From positions 1-64,000 of the forward strand of contig CALJKQ010000111.1 in assembly GCA_937973565.1 (NCBI GenBank): a stretch of DNA of 64,000 nt, read 5' to 3'. This stretch comes from an uncultured Saprospiraceae bacterium (GTDB lineage: Bacteria > Bacteroidota > Bacteroidia > Chitinophagales > Saprospiraceae). Position numbers and translations under genes: made by a program. Position 1 is the first letter of the stretch; every line of letters starts with the position of its first letter. Below the pieces are notes generated by a model. It searched no databases and was not told the DNA's origin. It was given only the letters and a program-made list of their open reading frames with translations. This document shows, one piece after another, positions 12,801 through 20,200 of the stretch.

Positions 12801-15800
12801 ATACAGGCATATATACCCTGGTAGTTGAATTGAATGGTTGCGAAAGTGAAACAGCGCAGATCCAGGTTGTAGTCAACGACTGTGGATGTCCGATTGATAA
12901 TAATACGGTTTCTCAGCCAGCTATAACAGCATTCTGTGGAGAAAGTGATGACATCCTGTTAATCGGATCAACACCCATTCCAGCCGGAGGAACTTTCTTG
13001 TGGGAGTACAGCTTGGACGGAAGCAATTTTATAGATGCCGTTTTGACCAACAATGCCAAAGATTATACTACCGGCAAATTGGCTGAAGGAACGCATTATT
13101 TCAGGAGGAAATATTTTACAACTTCGGGTTATATCTGTGAAAAACTTTCAGAAGTAGTTGTCATAGAAGTTAAATCCAGGCCGATACTTCCTCTTATCAA
13201 CAATAATAGTCCGGCATGTGAGGGTACAACCATAGTCCTTCAAACTACTGCCGTATCGGGTGCGAGTTATCAATGGTTGGCTCCAGATGGAACAGTTGTT
13301 GGCACGGGCACCAGCTACAGCATCGCGAATGCAGATGCATCTGCAGAAGGAAGTTACGAGTTGCAGATTGAAGTGAATGGATGTAAGAGTGAAAAATCCA
13401 GTACCCTGGTAGATATTAAACCTATTCCGGTTATCTCAGAAGTTAAAAATGATAGCCCTGTTTGTGAAGGCCAGGACATACAAATTAATGCTGTGGCTAC
13501 TGCCGGGGTTACTTTCCAATGGACAGGTCCACTTGGATTTGTATCTGCTTCAAACAATCCAAAGCTCAGTCAGGTATCAAAAAGCATGGAAGGCAATTAT
13601 GTACTTACGGTAAGTCTTGATGGATGTACAAGTGCACCAGTGGGTACCCTCGTCAATGTAAAATCAACACCTGCTAAACCAACCATTAGCAGCAATTCTC
13701 CGGTTTGTGAAGGAGATGCTATAAATTTATTTACCGATGCTGTATCCAATGGCGCCTATGCATGGAAAGGCCCTGACGGCTTTAATTCGGCGGATCAAAA
13801 TCCTGTAATTGCCGGTGCAACACCGGCAATGGGTGGAATCTATATTCTCAACGTTGAGGTGGATGGTTGTCAGAGTCAGCCGGCACAGATGGAGGTAAGG
13901 GTTGAGAACTGCAACTGTCAGATAGACAACAATACCCTGGCAGATCCGGCAACCTCTTCATTCTGTTTTGGACAAGTAAATCTCACCTTGTCTGGCAGCG
14001 ATGCTACACCTACAGATGGAGAATACCTTTGGTGGTATAGCGATGACAATGTAAACTTTAAGCAGGCAACTTCAGGGGTAATCAATAATCGTGATTACGT
14101 TGTGAGTAATTTGCCTGTAGGTGATCACTATTTCAGAAGGCAGTATACCACCACCACAGGTGTCTTGTGTAGTGAAGTAACCAATACAGTACACATAGAA
14201 GTTAAAGCTTTACCACAAGCCCCCATTTTTAGTAACAACGGTCCTGTTTGTCCTGGTGAGGATGTTACCCTGACCATTCAAACGGTACCCGGAGCCAACT
14301 ATCTTATTCAGGGTCCGGCTGGCTTGAGTCAGCAAAATTCAACGGTTGTGCTTACCAAAGCAGATGCTACTGTTCAAGGAATGTATACTGCATGGATCAG
14401 TCTTGATGGTTGTCAATCTGAGCCGACCACTACGATTGTAGATATTAAACCCCTGCCTGCAGCTGACAATATCAGTTCAAATGGCATAGTGTGTTTTGGA
14501 GAAGATATAGAATTGTCAATTGATGAAGTACCCGGAGCATCATATTTCTGGACAGGTCCCAATGGATTTACATCCAATGAGGCCAAGCCTTCCATAACAA
14601 ATGTAACTGCATCCAATGCAGGGGATTATTCTGTATACCTTGTGCTTGATGGCTGCATTGGAGAGCCGGCATCCATTAAGGTAAGTACCAAGGACTGTTC
14701 ATGTGCTATTACCAACAATGATAATATTCTTCCCAATCAAATGGACTATTGCGAAAAAGCAGAGAATATTATTTTGGATGGTCCAGCTGCAAGTCCGGCG
14801 GGAGGAAAATACGAATGGCAATACAGCCTCAATGGCGGCAATTTTGGACAAGCAGGAGGAAACTCTGATATGGAAGACTATACCATCGTATTGTTGGGTG
14901 AGGGTAGCCATGCTTTCCGAAGAATTTACTTTACCACAGGGCAGAATGCTTGTAGTGATACCAGCAACTGGGTAACCCTACAGGTCAGGCCCAATCCAAC
15001 GGTTGCTGATTTCAGTGTGGTGGATGGCATATGTGAGGGACAACAACTTTCATTTACAGCTCAGACAGTACCGGGAGCCAATTATAGTTGGACGGGCCCT
15101 AACGGCTTTGTTTCCAACGTACAGAATCCTGTCATAAGTGCAGCTTCTGCCAATGCTTCAGGAAGTTATACCTTGAAAGTGCAAATTCCAGGGTGCACAT
15201 CCAAAGAAGTAAGTCAGAATGTTTTGGTAAAGCCCAATCCGACTACTCCACAAATCACCAATTCTTTAAGTATTTGTGAGGGTGAAGACATAACATTGAA
15301 TGCAGGAGTTACTGCAGGTTCTATTTGTAATTGGACAGGACCTAATAATTTCAACCTTGTGGGTCAATCCTTGCAATTAAACAATGCGCAGACCAACCAA
15401 TCAGGCCAATACAAAGTAAAGGCTGATTTGAATGGTTGTGAAAGTAATGAAGCCATCGTTGACGTGGAAGTAAAAGCCAAACCACAGACACCGATTGTTA
15501 ATGTGTCCAATCAACTTTGTGAAGGAGAAGATCTGATTTTACAAACCAGTATTTTAAGCGGAGATCAGTTGTCATGGTCTGGTCCCAATGGTTGGACTTC
15601 AACTGCCAATGTACCGGTACTCAATGACATTAAAATCGGCCAGTCCGGCAATTACCAGGTGTACATCACCAGAAATGGTTGTAGCAGTGAAACACTGGAT
15701 TTTGATGTGAATATTGTGGCAAAACCTGCGACCCCTCAAATCAGCAACAATGGTCCTGTCTGTGAAGGCAAAGACTTATTGCTGGAAGCAACTGCCATAG

Positions 15801-17032
15801 CAGGTGCAACTTACCAGTGGTCTGGACCCAATGGTTTTACCTCCAATCTTCAAAACCCAGTTCTGGTTACTGTAGATTCAATTGCAGGAGGCAAGTATAC
15901 ACTTACCATTATCAAAGATGGTTGTACAAGTGAAGTAGCCGCCATGGATGTGGAAATTAAAAACTGTGCATGTTACATTGAAGACAACAGCATTTCTAAA
16001 CCTGGTCCTGTATTGTATTGCGAAGAAACAGATAATGTTGATATATTCGGAAATCAGGTTTTACCTGAAGGAGGAAGTTACCAATGGGAATACAGTACAG
16101 ATAGCCTTCAGTTTATAAGAGCGACCGGCAATATTAGTGAGTTGATTTTAAAAACAGGAAAATTGGGAGTGGGAACCCACTATTTCAGGAGGGTCTATTC
16201 ACTCAATCAGGGCTTCCTTTGTGCGGATACCAGCAATATTGTTGCTATCAGGATAGTTTCCAATGATCCGAATTTGATTGACTTTGTTCTGGACGGTGAA
16301 GCTGCCTGCGTAGGTGATACTATTCAGGTTTTGATCCACAATGATATTAAGGACGCCAATTACAACTGGATTTCAGGAGAAGAAGGTATTCAACTAATCG
16401 GTACCAGTGGTAAAACAGCAAGCTTCAGGCCTGATAAACCCGGAGCCTATACTGTTCAGGTCAGGCAAAGCATTCCAGGTTGTGGTGAATCAGATCCTGC
16501 ATCCCTTAAACTGGAAGTAAAGGCCAGACCCTTTGTTTCAGTAGGTAATGACACTACATTCTGTGAAAAAGATGGTGATTTGATATTGGAAGCCAGAGGA
16601 GGTGAATTTACCAGTTATTTGTGGAATGATGGAAGCACAGCTTCAACACTTAGTGTATCTGAAAAAGGTACTTATAGTGTAACCATCACCGATGAATTTG
16701 GTTGTTATAACGTAGATGAAGTCACCATTAAGTCATTCTGTTGTAAAATCACCTATCCCAATATCTTCATGGTGGATCAGGGAGGTAAGAATGCTGAGTT
16801 CCAATTGGTTGATGATGGTTGCGTAATTTCATCTAAGCTCAGAATCTACGACAGATGGGGCAACAAAGTATACGATTCAGATAATGGCCTGGCCCCATGG
16901 GACGGAAAATTCAATGGTAACTATGTTGAGCAAGGAGTTTATACTTTCTTGTTTAGCTATACAGCCCTCGATGAAAACGAGGAGAAATTTAATGAAGTAA
17001 TATCCGGTGATGTTACCGTAATCAGAAGGTAA
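3896..17032 (+). CDS. Giant Ig-repeat adhesin-like protein with T9SS type B (CHU_C-like) sorting domain
   Basis: The product is 4378 residues. Residues 1-24 form a signal peptide (hydrophobic core after Lys8, likely cut after Ala24). Residues 25-202 form a beta-rich N-terminal domain that recurs in the gene at 63053. About 38 Ig-like repeats of roughly 81 residues follow. Each has a Ser/Gly-Pro-Val-Cys-Glu-Gly entry, a central Tyr-x-Trp-Thr-Gly-Pro and a closing Gly-Cys-x-Ser, so each carries two cysteines that could form a disulfide. Six modules marked by a Cys-x-Cys pair interrupt the array. The last 95 residues (from about 16740) fit the gliding-motility-associated C-terminal domain: Pro-Asn-Ile-Phe, Tyr-Asp-Arg-Trp-Gly-Asn, Trp-Asp-Gly, Gly-Val-Tyr-Thr-Phe. 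The usual Thr-Pro-Asn-Gly-Asp-Gly stretch after Pro-Asn-x-Phe is replaced. Family knowledge points to T9SS export and surface attachment. An adhesive or stalk role is inferred. The ATG at 3896 is chosen because it opens directly into the signal peptide. Confidence 0.96.
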   Translation: MIRSLTYKAVCLAIVMFAIVRGQAQGVTGVKYQMRYDTTTCLFDCYIIITQGSATTAAQRAQFNAQYSIVVPAGSTIEVDTSYMPLIGNQTYTGTIPMTWALTNHVYAPCDQPQNDFHSIIPVLSPASFYNDLATGDTIRLFSLKVSPVPQCASDIRIFKNGIDPSSSAICFNGADFSCGFTIGGPSQDYQGNLPQVFPPKPSLAAEIGCGSGVHIDLTATSSMCQQPLVYQWSGPSTNTSNEDINISSNSAAYHGNYTVTVTDAFGCSNTATFYGENHPNGGTDKTTCAGGSVVLNGVSPNNGVWQQDTNNGFGATLSSTSGGNATATFNASASGDYFFIYKSISCDDTIKVSVTTQEAGPIPDYDECYVDAVVQLAAEGSGTWSIGSGSAGTATISNVNDPNATVSGFSAAGNYILKWTNGSCADQVLVTVGDVCACTIADNIIDDPGTTTFCGSVDGILITGSTPSPAGGVYTWEYSADGFTFSIAPGNFSTRNYTTGTLTEGTYYFRRKYETTSGIICEDFSNAVVITVTGKPAAPALASNSPICVGEDLEITSEFVGGAFYNWTGPFGGSTDMNVYLNDVDMSNAGTYTLVIDVNGCQSDPANINITIKPKPQLPDITSNAPLCAGDTLFLSTSVVAGGTYSWFGPAFSPFSSTRDPFVANATSAIQGTYFLTVEKDGCISEPNSVEVLVKNIPALPQFFTNAPVCQGDTLRLTAQDVPGASYIWTGPIPIPSVKEPVLSPVTSAFAGRYQLKLTLDGCESDTFGLNVQLKAKPATPVISVNSPICEGDSLKFISDLHTGVTYVWSTSATNTFTSSEQYPFRINATPNMSGKYLLRLLADGCYGDTASVTALVKPKPAIPSITYNGPVCEGDSLLFSATAADPNIIIVWEGVSSLDSIRKPFIENSTVTMSGVYKAKSLLNGCESAFDSLNVLVKPNPVTPPMDFNGPLCAEDNLQLMADTLANASYVWTGPGGFTQNIQNPVRNNANTSMSGTYYLQVTVNGCKSEKDSINVTIKPRPVTPIQASNSPVCEEQDINLTAGLLANATYVWSGPNGFSSNLQNPVIANSALTDAGNYILKVIVDGCESHADTLSVIVKDKPNTPDITSNTPLCAVDDNLQLNTTATGVTYSWYGPDGFTSNVQNPVINNATVAKSGDYHLYVEANGCKSDTAAHAVVVKAKPALPNLLSNSPVCEDDEIQLSIIPVPGATYAWTGPNGFSSTLADPKIASANLSDAGVYKAKITVNGCTSDEAQINVTVNDRPNAPAINTNGPVCEGDLLTLSTPLVPGATYTWTTPSSNVINASSISITDAQLQDGGEYKLVISTTGCASGETKLTVDVKDKPNTPLITSDSPVCEGQPVNFTITNPIPGNYTWMDNNNLPFSTSDNPVIASATPANSGNYRVKVELNGCESDWGNTSILVKATPNTPALSYNGPVCEGDDVVLSAPSNVSWVYVWTNENGDVIGNDATALLTNAIPSQSGVYTLRVEEAGCPAAPAQIAVVVNAKPNAPAIVNNGPVCEGEILQFEGEIVPGANYIWTDNSGNVLGNNPVYSISDANPMHSGIYYLEIQVNNCFSDKSSSNAQVYAKPGLPNIQSNSPLCEGATLSLSTDDVPGASYTWLDATSSIVSSLSSFTIDGVLPSMAGNFSLTISVNGCSSDIAIENIIVFGKTPDPVISGDAELCEGEDLILSTPELTGASYEWKNPFGATISNTYELKVDDIQLTAAGRYTVVQVIDGCPSDEKFVDIVVNPIPNTPSIISNSPVCEGDVILLSVDNTAAYSLSWTGPVNNNLGNGNDVNINGAVLADAGKYSVQASAKGCLSAVAETDVIINKKPALPLINTNAPVCEGETIVLETSAVANASYIWTNPQGSVLASQIQHNLVTSTQLMEGTYTLSVVVDGCESQQASVFVEVKPVPQQPAVVNNGPVCEGEDLLFTTDLVSGALYSWTNALGSELSVTNGLTLANATLTEAGNYQLVVTVDGCSSLPAVSTAIVKPIPSVPVLSSNAPVCEGDVLSLNITNVVSGAQYSWIHADGVKTQTGASWDISNASLSDGGIYKASASLDGCTSAIVDLLVEVKDRPTVDNISDNTPLCEGGDLELQVTGTPGATFVWYNNSVQIGTGSTLTMNDATVANSGTYEVEAILNGCISNREQIVTNITPKPAIPAISNSSPICEGEIAVFSTPVVSGASYSWYNAANLLVSTGSTYTIPSANLTDAGNYTLKLTVNGCESDLATTNLAVKPLPMLPVIQSNSPVCEGEMLTLQTTQEAGVLYSWVKAGINLASGIDLTINNAQISDAGVYELTADLNGCTQGPANLAVIVKDKPATPILINNGPLCTGDQGVLSTQTIADQYFWTGVNGFTGNTAQVTINNTSSADAGLYELYVVVDGCTSDVAATSLEVNQKPVLPILVNNSPLCSGEELILNGSQYIGGIYTWYDPSGNIIGGGQDVSIQNIQTAQSGNYSLEVVVDGCKSDRATTNVTVKQSPAAPVANSNSPVCKGEDIHLTTNTLNNALYQWTGPALFTSNNQNADIFNAQDVNAGIYSLTVVVDGCTSTPSSVEVRIENCACPIDGNNVQQPAATYYCGNSGALILTGSIPTPAGGSFRWEYSTDGTAFTTATGISDQRDYQTSDLTTGKHYFRRVYYTTTGIVCEESSNVLVIEVREKPVLGVPSNNGPLCEGEDLQLQVNFITGATYAWTGPNGFVSGLQKPVLNGVLVSQTGKYSVAIDVDGCLSDVQNTDVIIKAKPAQPQISNNSPVCEGADINISVSPIVGASYEWTGPSGLIPGNDQIVIASATQAQAGVYSNRINVNGCFSDLVSTTVVVIKKAAAPVITSNAPLCEGEDLILSTATQSNGSYQWTGPLVITDNSNQVQLNNVDLSAAGKYRLIVVVNGCSSLAGEIDVTVKSKPATPQLTSNSPVCISESIQLSANAAIGANYDWNGPLSFSSNVASPVINNVTIGHTGIYTLVVELNGCESETAQIQVVVNDCGCPIDNNTVSQPAITAFCGESDDILLIGSTPIPAGGTFLWEYSLDGSNFIDAVLTNNAKDYTTGKLAEGTHYFRRKYFTTSGYICEKLSEVVVIEVKSRPILPLINNNSPACEGTTIVLQTTAVSGASYQWLAPDGTVVGTGTSYSIANADASAEGSYELQIEVNGCKSEKSSTLVDIKPIPVISEVKNDSPVCEGQDIQINAVATAGVTFQWTGPLGFVSASNNPKLSQVSKSMEGNYVLTVSLDGCTSAPVGTLVNVKSTPAKPTISSNSPVCEGDAINLFTDAVSNGAYAWKGPDGFNSADQNPVIAGATPAMGGIYILNVEVDGCQSQPAQMEVRVENCNCQIDNNTLADPATSSFCFGQVNLTLSGSDATPTDGEYLWWYSDDNVNFKQATSGVINNRDYVVSNLPVGDHYFRRQYTTTTGVLCSEVTNTVHIEVKALPQAPIFSNNGPVCPGEDVTLTIQTVPGANYLIQGPAGLSQQNSTVVLTKADATVQGMYTAWISLDGCQSEPTTTIVDIKPLPAADNISSNGIVCFGEDIELSIDEVPGASYFWTGPNGFTSNEAKPSITNVTASNAGDYSVYLVLDGCIGEPASIKVSTKDCSCAITNNDNILPNQMDYCEKAENIILDGPAASPAGGKYEWQYSLNGGNFGQAGGNSDMEDYTIVLLGEGSHAFRRIYFTTGQNACSDTSNWVTLQVRPNPTVADFSVVDGICEGQQLSFTAQTVPGANYSWTGPNGFVSNVQNPVISAASANASGSYTLKVQIPGCTSKEVSQNVLVKPNPTTPQITNSLSICEGEDITLNAGVTAGSICNWTGPNNFNLVGQSLQLNNAQTNQSGQYKVKADLNGCESNEAIVDVEVKAKPQTPIVNVSNQLCEGEDLILQTSILSGDQLSWSGPNGWTSTANVPVLNDIKIGQSGNYQVYITRNGCSSETLDFDVNIVAKPATPQISNNGPVCEGKDLLLEATAIAGATYQWSGPNGFTSNLQNPVLVTVDSIAGGKYTLTIIKDGCTSEVAAMDVEIKNCACYIEDNSISKPGPVLYCEETDNVDIFGNQVLPEGGSYQWEYSTDSLQFIRATGNISELILKTGKLGVGTHYFRRVYSLNQGFLCADTSNIVAIRIVSNDPNLIDFVLDGEAACVGDTIQVLIHNDIKDANYNWISGEEGIQLIGTSGKTASFRPDKPGAYTVQVRQSIPGCGESDPASLKLEVKARPFVSVGNDTTFCEKDGDLILEARGGEFTSYLWNDGSTASTLSVSEKGTYSVTITDEFGCYNVDEVTIKSFCCKITYPNIFMVDQGGKNAEFQLVDDGCVISSKLRIYDRWGNKVYDSDNGLAPWDGKFNGNYVEQGVYTFLFSYTALDENEEKFNEVISGDVTVIRR
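5505..16260 (+). repeat. Array of about 38 Ig-like repeats (about 243 nt each) with interspersed Cys-x-Cys modules
   Basis: Repeat units of about 81 codons are recognisable by eye from the recurring Pro-Val-Cys-Glu-Gly and Gly-Cys-x-Ser positions. They are diverged rather than identical at the DNA level, so the array looks old and not freshly amplified. Cys-x-Cys modules occur at about 5200-5500 (just before the array), 11610-11910, 12880-13180, 13905-14210, 14695-14995 and 15965-16260. They divide the array into blocks of 25, 4, 3, 2 and 4 repeats. Confidence 0.85.
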
Positions 17033-17111
17033 ACATAGGGTATTAGGAATTTGAAATGTCTCTTATTGTGAAGAATTACTAAAGCAAAAGGTTTTAGTTA
17101 AAAATATCTGG

Positions 17112-17144
17112 AAGGGAATTGGGGGTTTTATGCCCCCAACCCTT
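17112..17144 (+). terminator. Hairpin terminator after the 4378-residue adhesin gene
   Basis: AAGGG-aa-TTGGGGG pairs with CCCCCAA-CCCTT around a 7-base loop, giving 12 base pairs with one two-base bulge. It lies 79 bases after the stop and is followed by an AT-rich stretch. No other feature was seen in the 208-base gap 17033-17240. Confidence 0.7.
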
Positions 17145-17240
17145 TATTAATAAGCAGGCAATTTGTTCAGTACAACCGGCGACGTTGAAAGGAAGTAAAA
17201 CCAAAACTTACACAGCACAATTGGTTTTAATGGGTTGAAA

Positions 17241-20200
17241 ATGAGCAAACAAAAAATGACGGCTAAAAAAACTTACACACTATGGTGGTACATGGTGTGC
17301 ATGTCTTTTTTTGTCAATGGGGTAATAGCTCAAAATCCTATTTCCGGAAACGAGGGCTTCATTGTACTTACAGAAGCGAATTTCACATCATCTGATGCTT
17401 ATGCCATCCACGGACCTGTATTTGTTGGGGGAAATTTCATCGTAAATAAGCCTAGCTATGCAACTGGTGAAATCATGAAATCCAACAATGGAAGTTTTAT
17501 TTTCCCGGGGGATGGCAGTACAAAGACCGGTTTATTGGTTAATGGAAGTGTTACGTGGACATCGGGGCAGGTATCTGTACAAAACAACAGCTACATCCAC
17601 ATAGGCAACAGTGCCGGATCCACCAGCACAGACAACTCCAACAGCGGTCCTACTCACGTATATGCCACTGCAGGTAATTATTCTACCAACCCCAGGATAA
17701 CAGGTACCATAGATCAAACACCCAGCCCTGCTGTTTTTCAAACTTCAACATTCGATGGTGCCAGTTTATTTGACACGTACCGAAACAATGCTTTTGGTAT
17801 GTCGAATTGTACCAACAATGTGCAGCTGCAAAACAACTCCGGCGTAAACATTGCAGGTAATACAGTCAGCACACCGCAAGCTGTTTACATCAATTCACTG
17901 GCTACAGGAGTTAACCACCTTAAGCTTACTACGGCATCTTTGGCTAATATTCAGGGCATTGTTTATCAGGGCAGTGGCATACCCAGTGCCACTAAAATAC
18001 TAATCATCACCATTGTGCCAACCAGTAACGTAAGTTGGACTTTGCCCTGGACCAGTGGTGCTTCTGCTACAGAAGCGCCTTTCATCATGTGGAATTTTTC
18101 AGGAGGTACCACATATACCATAACCATGTCGGGTTCCAATGCTTTTTATGGAACCATGTTTGCTCCCAACTTCAATGTTGTAAAAAATGATTACAGCAAT
18201 ATTTTCGGAGCCATGATCTGTAAAAACCTGACCATGGGCCCCGGTTCCATCCAATACTATCCTTTTAATGCTTCCATTACGTATTGTTGCAGCAACGTAA
18301 CCACGGGTGGAGCCATCTCAGCTGATGAGACAGGTATTTGTGGTTTTGATCCTGCCTCCACTATCAATGTTACCAGTGCTTCAGGAGGAACAGGTACCCT
18401 GGAATATCGCTGGGACAGGAGTACAAACGGAGGATCCTCATGGTCGGAAATTCCTACAGCAACGGCAACAACTTTTAACCAAAGTATCATCAATATCAAT
18501 ACTTTGTTGAGAAGAAAAGCGAGAAGGCGTGGCTGTTCCAGTTTTCTATATTCCAATACAGTAACAAAATCAGTGACCCCCATTACGGTAAGTATTACGG
18601 GTAATACAAGTGTATGCCCGGGAGGCAGTACAACCCTCACTTCTTCAACAGCAGGTACTGGAGGTTCTTATCTGTGGAACAATGGAGGCTCATCCCAGAC
18701 CAATACCGTAACACCCGGTGCAAGTTCAACGTATACAGTTACAGTTACCCAATCCAATGGCTGTTCCAATACAGCAACTTATACAGTTGGAGAAGTACCA
18801 TGCACAGGTACTTCATGCTTTATCAGCAGCAACAGTGTATACGTAACCAGTGACCACACTATATCATATACCTTAGACCCTGTTAATAACTCAATAAGAT
18901 TCCGAACCACGCTTTCCAAAAATTATGTGGATAATACATACGGTACCAATAGAATAGGTTGGTCTTCACATGCATTTACGGATTTGGTTAATTCAGATGC
19001 CATTACCATGCAGATTTATGATGCATTGAATGTGAAAAAAATGGAATTCAAATTGGACTATCTGTCTGCCAGTGGTGCTACTGCCTCAGGTTACGGTTGC
19101 CTGGGCGTTGCCGGAGGCGATGGCAGCATGATCTTAGGCAGTTCATCCGATGTACTTTCTGTTACTTCATCCATGGATGTCAATTTCAACACCTACAATT
19201 ATGTTTTGACGACCAATTCCCCGGATACTGACAATTCATATACACCTGACCCTGCCTACCCCAACTGGATTTACGATGTTTGGTATGAAGTAGAAATCAA
19301 ATTATCTGCCCTTGGTTCTGCGGGATTTGGGGATGTGGTTGTAACTTCTGTGCATGCCAGCCCAGCTAAAATTGGTGGAACAGATGAATCGGTCAATTCG
19401 ATAACGTGTTGCAATTTGTTTGACCCTACCATGTATGGATTAAGCACCTTTTGTGAAGAAAGCAATGATGCCATAGAAATTGGAGTTAATGAAGCCGGTC
19501 TTACTTACTTGTGGAACACAGGCGCCACTACTCAATCGATCGATGCCTCTCCCATTAATGGAACATATACAGTGACAGTAACCAACTCTGAGGGATGTTC
19601 AAAGGTATTGTCAAAGACCATGTCAATTAAGCCTTGTTTTGGTTCTGCTTGTTTTAATGGATCTAATGATATTACGGGCAGGGCCGACTGGTCTATGGTG
19701 TATGATGAGGATCCCGCCAATGATTATGTTAAAATCAAGGTATCTCTTTCTAAAAATTTAGTTGATAATACTTACGGTTCTAATGCTATTGGATGGTCAA
19801 GTCATACTTTCTCAGATTTAGTAAATTCTGAATTCTTAACTATGGCTCTTTACGATACAAACGACGTAAAGAAAATGGAATTGAAGCTTGATTATTTGAG
19901 TGTCGATGCTTCTTCTCCTTCTGGGTACGGTTCCTTAGGTGTTACCGGAGGAGATGGTTCTTTAGTATCAGGAACCCTATCCGATGTACTAAATGTTACG
20001 ACATCTCTGGATGTAAATCTGAATGATTACAATTATGTTCTGACCTCAAATTCACCTTCCACCAACACCAACTATGACGTGAATCCTCTTTATCCCAACT
20101 GGATATTTGATGTCTGGTACGAGGTAGATGTGAAGCTATCTGCTTTTGGTGCAGCAGGTTTTGGAGGCTTGTCCATTCCGGGATATCAAACCAGTCCCTC

